64,000 bases of DNA from Clavibacter michiganensis. GTDB taxonomy: Bacteria; Actinomycetota; Actinomycetes; Actinomycetales; Microbacteriaceae. Of this stretch, positions 60,181 through 64,000 are shown in pieces. The position numbers and the translations under genes were made by a program. How positions within the stretch are numbered: position 1 is the stretch's first letter; each line of letters begins with the position of its first letter. Location: assembly GCF_021216655.1 (NCBI RefSeq), contig NZ_CP080437.1, positions 1,984,001 to 2,048,000 of the forward strand, read 5' to 3'. The notes beneath the pieces are model-generated. The model was not told the origin of the DNA and made no database searches. It worked only from the letters and a program-made list of their open reading frames with translations.

Positions 60181-61022
60181 CGCGCGAGGTGCCGGGCTGG
60201 TTCCGGCTGCTGCTCTGCTGGCCCGCGCTGCTCGTGCTCGGGATGGGGCTGCTCGCGCTCCTCACGGCCGCGGCGGATCCGTCGGTGCTCACCCGACCCG
60301 AGACCCTCATCCCCGGGCTCGTGCTCCTGCTCCTCTGCGTCGCGGCGGTGCGGACCCTGGTCCGCGGCGCGCGCGTGCTGGCGGGCATGGTCCGCGGCGC
60401 CCGGCACGAGCTCGCCCGGCCGGCCCGCGAGGCGGCGGCCGCCGAGGACCTCGCGGCCCGGAGCGCCGCGGGCTGGGCGGAGGCGTGCCGCCTCCGAGCG
60501 TCGCTGCTGCGCGGCGAGCGCCCGCCCGGGATCCCCGTCTGGGACGTCGTCGCCGAGCCGGGCGAGGTGTTCCTCTACGACGTGCAGGCGGACTACGAGC
60601 GCTACTACGGGCAGGACGTCACGTACACGCGCTCGAGCGGGTTCCTCGTCGGGAGCCCCGCGTTCGTGCTCGGCGGGATGGCGGTCGCGGCCCTCGGGAA
60701 CGCGTCCCGGCGGAGCGCGGACGAGGCGCAGGCCGCCGAGCGGTGGCGCGAGCTGCAGCCCGTCCGGCTCGTGATCTCCGACCGCCGCCTCCTCTGCCAG
60801 GTCGGCGGCCGATGGCTCGCGTTCTGGTACGCGGGCATGACGGCCGTCTACCCCGAGGTGCGCGAGTGGGCGCTCGTCTGCCAGTTCCCGGACGTCGAGC
60901 CGCTCCGCCTCCGCGGCGTCGACGCCCCCATCGCCGCGGTGATCACGGTGCTCGGCACCCAGGGCCTCGACGCGCTGCGCGACCACCCGAGCCTGCAGCC
61001 GCTGGGGGCGACAGGATCCTGA
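60177..61022 (+). CDS. Two-helix membrane protein, end of secretion operon
   Basis: A 281-residue protein from GTG 60177. Two helices (about 8-30 and 44-62) precede a soluble part (about 100-281) with VWDVVAEPGEVFLYDVQADYERYYGQD and PVRLVISDRRLLCQVGGRWLAFWYAGMTAVYPEV, a pattern resembling PH-like or short-range membrane-associated domains. A Gly/Ala stretch (FVLGGMAVAALGNASRR) could be a third, short helix. It is unrecognised by family. It overlaps the DUF4913 gene and ends the plus-strand arm. Confidence 0.72.
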   Translation: MTREVPGWFRLLLCWPALLVLGMGLLALLTAAADPSVLTRPETLIPGLVLLLLCVAAVRTLVRGARVLAGMVRGARHELARPAREAAAAEDLAARSAAGWAEACRLRASLLRGERPPGIPVWDVVAEPGEVFLYDVQADYERYYGQDVTYTRSSGFLVGSPAFVLGGMAVAALGNASRRSADEAQAAERWRELQPVRLVISDRRLLCQVGGRWLAFWYAGMTAVYPEVREWALVCQFPDVEPLRLRGVDAPIAAVITVLGTQGLDALRDHPSLQPLGATGS

Positions 61023-61044
61023 CGGCCGGGCCGCGGATCGGCGC

Positions 61045-62298
61045 TCAGGCGCCGCCGGCGTAGCGCACGCACACCGCGGACACGTCGTCGCCGAGCGTGC
61101 CGCGCGAGGCCGCGGCGGCGGCAGCGGCCGCGATGCGGCCGACCGTCTCGGCGGCGTCCGCGGCCGTGCGCACCAGGTCGATGAGCGGCGCGACCGAGTC
61201 GAGGGATCCGTCGAAGAGGTCGAGCGCGCCGTCGGTGAACGCGAGGAGCCGGTCGCCGGGCCGCAGCTCGCCGGATGCCGCCGCCCACGAGGCGCCCGGC
61301 ACGACGCCGAGCGGCAGGCCGAGCGCCGGGAGCATCTCGTGGGCGCCGTCCGCGCGGATGAGCGCCGTGAGGCCGTGGCCGCCGTCGGCGTACGCGAAGC
61401 GGCCGGTGGATCCGTCGACGCGGCAGTGCAGGAACGTCGCGAACGTCTCGGTCGCGTCGAGGTCGGCCTGGAGCTGGGCCTGCACCGCGGCGACGGTGCC
61501 CGCGGCATCCGGCCCCCGGTGCGCCTGGAAGCCCGAACGCACGGCCGACGCGAGGATCGCCGCGCCCGCGCCCTTGCCCATCACGTCGGCGATGGTCACG
61601 TGCAGGCCGTCGGCGTCCTCGCCCCACGCGTAGAAGTCGCCGCCCACGCCGCGGGCCGGACGGCTGATGCCGGCGAGGTCGAAGTCGGGCCAGAGCGGGC
61701 GGTCGACGGGCAGGAGCCGCCGCTGGATCTCGCCCGCGAGCTCCTCGTCCCGGCTGTCCCGGAGCTCGCGCTCGACCCAGGCGCCCATCTCGTCGAGCAG
61801 CTTCTCCTGGTCGGGTGCGAGCTCGCGCGGCTCGGTGTCGACCAGGCAGAGCGTGCCGACGGTCTGGCCGCCGGAGAGGAGCGGGCGGCCGGCGTAGAAG
61901 CGGATGTGGCGGGGGCCGGTGACCGTGGTGCGTTAGGCGAAGCGCGCGTCCTGCGTCGCATCGGGCACCACGAGGATGTCCGACGAGCGGATCGCGACGT
62001 CGCAGAACGACTGCGTGCGGTCCGACAGCAGGGAGACGCCCGCGGGCTGCGGCGACTTCGTGAACTGCTCGGCGTCGTCGACCAGGTTGATCTCGGCGAC
62101 GGGCACGCCGAACACCTCGCGCGCGACGCGGGTGACGCGGTCGAAGCGCTCCTCCGCGGTGGATCCGACGAGCCGCAGGTCGCGCACGGCCCGGAGGCGC
62201 GCCTCCTCGGCCGGACCCTGCAGCGCCGGGGCGTCGCGGCTGGCGCGACCCGCGGGATCCGAGCCACCCGAGCGCGCGACGGTCTCCGGCATGGCCAT
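61045..62298 (-). pseudogene. GAF-SpoIIE (PP2C-type) phosphatase gene with in-frame stop codon
   Basis: Reading from ATG 62298 (after GGGGGAG) gives a 121-codon frame that ends at TAA 61935-61933, inside a GAF domain (ERFDRVTRVAREVFGVPVAEINLVDD, SFCDVAIRSSDILVVPDATQDARFA). The same frame continues beyond the stop with VTGPRHIRFYAGRPLLSGGQ and TLCLVDTEPREL, the normal rest of the GAF domain, then a complete SpoIIE phosphatase (GVGGDFYAWGEDADGLHVTIADVMGKGAGAA, FAYADGGHGL, DDVSAVCVRY). No frameshift is needed. It is either a recent nonsense mutation, a sequencing error or a readthrough site; ATG 61788 could give a separate phosphatase domain, without a clear ribosome site. Confidence 0.85.
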
Positions 62299-62451
62299 GT
62301 GCTCCCCCTGGTGGATCGGGCGCCGTTCGCGCCGGGCGGGACCCGCCCGGCGCACGATCCCCCCGGACCGCGGCGCCTGCGTCGAGTGTATGCGCTGGTG
62401 TTCGGAGCCCTCCCTGGATCGGAGGGGCTCCACAGCCCGCCAGGCGAACCG

Positions 62452-63780
62452 TCACGCCTCGCGGCGCAGCACCACCACGGTCACGTCGTCGGGGTTGGCC
62501 TGGCCGCCGGCGAGCGCGGTGATCCGTCGCACCAGCTCGTCCGCGGACGTGGACTCGCGCGCGAGCTCCGCCACACGGTCGACCGCGCGCAGGGTGCCGT
62601 CGTAGAGGTCGAGCACGCCGTCGCTGAACGTGACGATGAGGTCGCCCGGGCCGAGCGCTATCTCGTGCGCGCTCCAGCCGGCCGCGCCCGGCACGCCGAC
62701 GGGCAGGTCGGTGGACTCGAGCCGCTCGTGGGTGCCGTCCGCGCGCACGACGGCGGAGAGGCCGTGGCCCGCGTCGGCGTAGAGGACCGTGTGGTCCTCG
62801 GCGCGCACGCGGGCGTGGAACACCGTCGCGAACGAGGCGGCCGCGCTCATCTCCGCGGTGAAGCAGTCGGCGGTGCGCTCGATGGCGGCGACCGGATCCG
62901 GCACGTTCTTGGCGCTGCGCACGACCGCGCGCGCGGTGGCCGCGATGATCCCCGCCCCCACGCCCTTCCCCATCACGTCGCCGAGGGTGAACGCCAGGCC
63001 CTCCTTCACCGGGTACCAGTCGAAGAAGTCGCCGCCCACGGCCTTGGACGGCAGGCAGGCGCCCGCGACCTGGTACCCGGCGAGCGGCACGGTCGTCTTC
63101 GGCAGGAGCGCCTGCTGCACGATGGACGCGCGGGTCAGCTCCTCCTCGCTCACCCGCTCCCGGTCGCGCGCGGCCTCGAGGCTGAACCGGGTGCGCCGGG
63201 ACAGCTCGTTGACCACGAGCGCCGCGACGCCGAAGGCCAGGGCGCTGAAGAACCCGCGCCACAGCTCGTTCGCGTTCTGCCCGCCGAGCCGGAGGAGGAG
63301 CGGCAGGCCGAGCGACACGTAGGTGCCGACGAACGCGACGAGCACGTTCCATCGGCTCGGGTTCAGGCTGAACCAGACGACCGGGAGGATCACCAGGGAC
63401 CCGAACACGGACGCGCTCTCGCCCGTCCCGATCCGCAGCAGGCCGACGGCGAGGAAGTCGAGGGCGGGCACGACCACGGCGAAGCGCGCGAGGTCCCGGC
63501 GCAGGGTGACGACGACGGCGAGCACGGTGCCGACCACGAGGATCGCGCAGGACACGAGGAGCGCGCGCGGCGCCGTGACCCCGATCGTGGGCACGGCGAA
63601 GCTGGTGAGCACCGCGAGGACGAACAGCACCAGCATCGGCAGCTGCTTGAGCATGGGGGTGGGGCCGGACGTGCCCGCGGATCCCGACCGGGCTGCGGAC
63701 TCGGGGATCCAGGTCGCACGGCCGACCCACGCGGGCAGCGGGAGCGCGGCGAGCCCGGACGCGCGCGCGGGCGAGCTCAT
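62452..63780 (-). CDS. Membrane-anchored SpoIIE/PP2C-type serine phosphatase
   Basis: A 442-residue protein. About six membrane helices occupy residues 44-200 (PMLVLFVLAVLTSFAVPTIG, LVSCAILVVGTVLAVVVTL and others), then a coiled linker (FSLEAARDRERVSEEELTRA), and a SpoIIE phosphatase domain with GGDFFDWYPVKEGLAFTLGDVMGKGVGAG, VLYADAGHGLSAV, and PDDVTVVVLR. The conserved acidic residues for Mn binding are present. Its start overlaps the stop of the anti-sigma-like gene (TGATG), so the two act together in partner-switching control of a sigma factor or similar target. Confidence 0.9.
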   Translation of the reverse strand: MSSPARASGLAALPLPAWVGRATWIPESAARSGSAGTSGPTPMLKQLPMLVLFVLAVLTSFAVPTIGVTAPRALLVSCAILVVGTVLAVVVTLRRDLARFAVVVPALDFLAVGLLRIGTGESASVFGSLVILPVVWFSLNPSRWNVLVAFVGTYVSLGLPLLLRLGGQNANELWRGFFSALAFGVAALVVNELSRRTRFSLEAARDRERVSEEELTRASIVQQALLPKTTVPLAGYQVAGACLPSKAVGGDFFDWYPVKEGLAFTLGDVMGKGVGAGIIAATARAVVRSAKNVPDPVAAIERTADCFTAEMSAAASFATVFHARVRAEDHTVLYADAGHGLSAVVRADGTHERLESTDLPVGVPGAAGWSAHEIALGPGDLIVTFSDGVLDLYDGTLRAVDRVAELARESTSADELVRRITALAGGQANPDDVTVVVLRREA

Positions 63781-64000
63781 CAGGACGCCTCGGGCTCGAT
63801 CCGGGTCCGGCGGACGCTCCACACGTTCTCGCCGCCGACCCGCTCGTAGGTCAGCTCGTCGCACAGCATCTGCACCATCGCGAGGCCGCGTCCCGACTCG
63901 GCGTCGGCGCCCGGCATCTCGCGCGCGGTGAGGCGGAAGTCGCCGGGCTCGGATCCGTCGCGCAGCCGAGCGCTCATCACGCCGTCGTCGACGGTGACGC
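63780..64000 (-). CDS. Anti-sigma-type serine kinase (HATPase_c_2), C-terminal part
   Basis: Only the last 73 codons are in the window; the frame runs open to the edge. It reads VTVDDGVMSARLRDGSEPGDFR, then ESGRGLAMVQMLCDELTYERVGG and VWSVRR. The G-R-G-L-x-M motif and following leucine-rich helix are the ATP-lid and C-terminal helix of RsbW/SpoIIAB-like kinases. These phosphorylate anti-sigma antagonists, which the neighbouring SpoIIE phosphatase would dephosphorylate. The start lies outside the window. Confidence 0.82.
   Translation of the reverse strand, partial: VTVDDGVMSARLRDGSEPGDFRLTAREMPGADAESGRGLAMVQMLCDELTYERVGGENVWSVRRTRIEPEAS

Noticed and set aside
47446..61022. Complete integrative conjugative element
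   Set aside because: No integrase, relaxase, attachment repeats or composition change are visible in the window, so only a secretion-like cluster is claimed.
1..64000. CRISPR arrays, tRNA or rRNA genes, insertion sequences
   Set aside because: None were seen: no regularly spaced repeats, no cloverleaf-like sequences and no transposase motifs were found by reading.

Overview
The window is high-GC DNA with strongly G/C-ended codons, very frequent GGATCC/GATCC motifs and densely packed, often overlapping genes (ATGA, GTGA and TGATG junctions). The gene families (DUF2795, DUF4913, DUF6668, SCO6880-type proteins, CUT1 sugar transport without its own ATPase, OhrR/MarR, GH26 and cutinase exoenzymes) point to an actinobacterium of the Microbacteriaceae, most likely a Clavibacter-like plant-associated species. 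The genus is an inference; no rRNA or tRNA gene was seen.

Layout. 1-2.6 kb: sugar metabolism genes (Gfo/Idh/MocA oxidoreductase, ThuA protein, divergent sugar-isomerase-like TIM barrel). 2.6-6.9 kb: ABC exporter, di-iron ferritin-like protein, GlsB-type membrane protein and a divergent LuxR response regulator. 6.9-8.1 kb: VbhA-Fic toxin-antitoxin pair with a decayed ParD antitoxin behind it. 8.2-17.1 kb: housekeeping and cell-envelope genes (MccF-like peptidase, GT9, DedA, class A beta-lactamase lipoprotein, TetR/GNAT pair with an operator, OhrR-like regulator, EEP hydrolase). 17.1-18.3 kb: a lower-GC islet with one membrane protein that resembles Pycsar PycTM effectors.

18.3-25.1 kb: a translationally coupled heptose-type glycan operon (HAD phosphatase-GT9 fusion, glycosyltransferase, GT4-SIS isomerase fusion, HldE-like kinase/nucleotidyltransferase, SDR). 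A second HldE-type gene follows an aldehyde dehydrogenase at 41.2-44.3 kb, and two more GT9 genes lie at 10.4 and 33.5 kb. 25.1-27.3 kb: two paralogous small membrane proteins flank a lower-GC secreted cutinase. 27.4-33.3 kb: C39-like peptidase, two tandem GH26 glycanases, DUF1023 hydrolase and an isolated RhuM gene with a perfect AT-rich dyad inside its coding sequence. 34.7-41.0 kb: LacI repressor, sugar ABC transporter and GH35 beta-galactosidase, with a clear LacI-type operator and a hairpin after the binding-protein gene.

44.3-47.9 kb: small conserved proteins, a zeta-toxin/antitoxin operon and a tandem excisionase-like DNA-binding protein. 48.0-61.0 kb: a divergent type IV secretion-like cluster (ParA-like ATPase, lipoprotein, bifunctional wall hydrolase on one arm; DUF6668, small membrane proteins, VirB6-like, SCO6880, VirB4-like, VirD4-like, DUF4913 on the other) with no relaxase or integrase in the window. 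61.0-64.0 kb: SpoIIE-type phosphatases and an anti-sigma-like ATPase. One phosphatase gene is broken by an in-frame TAA codon.
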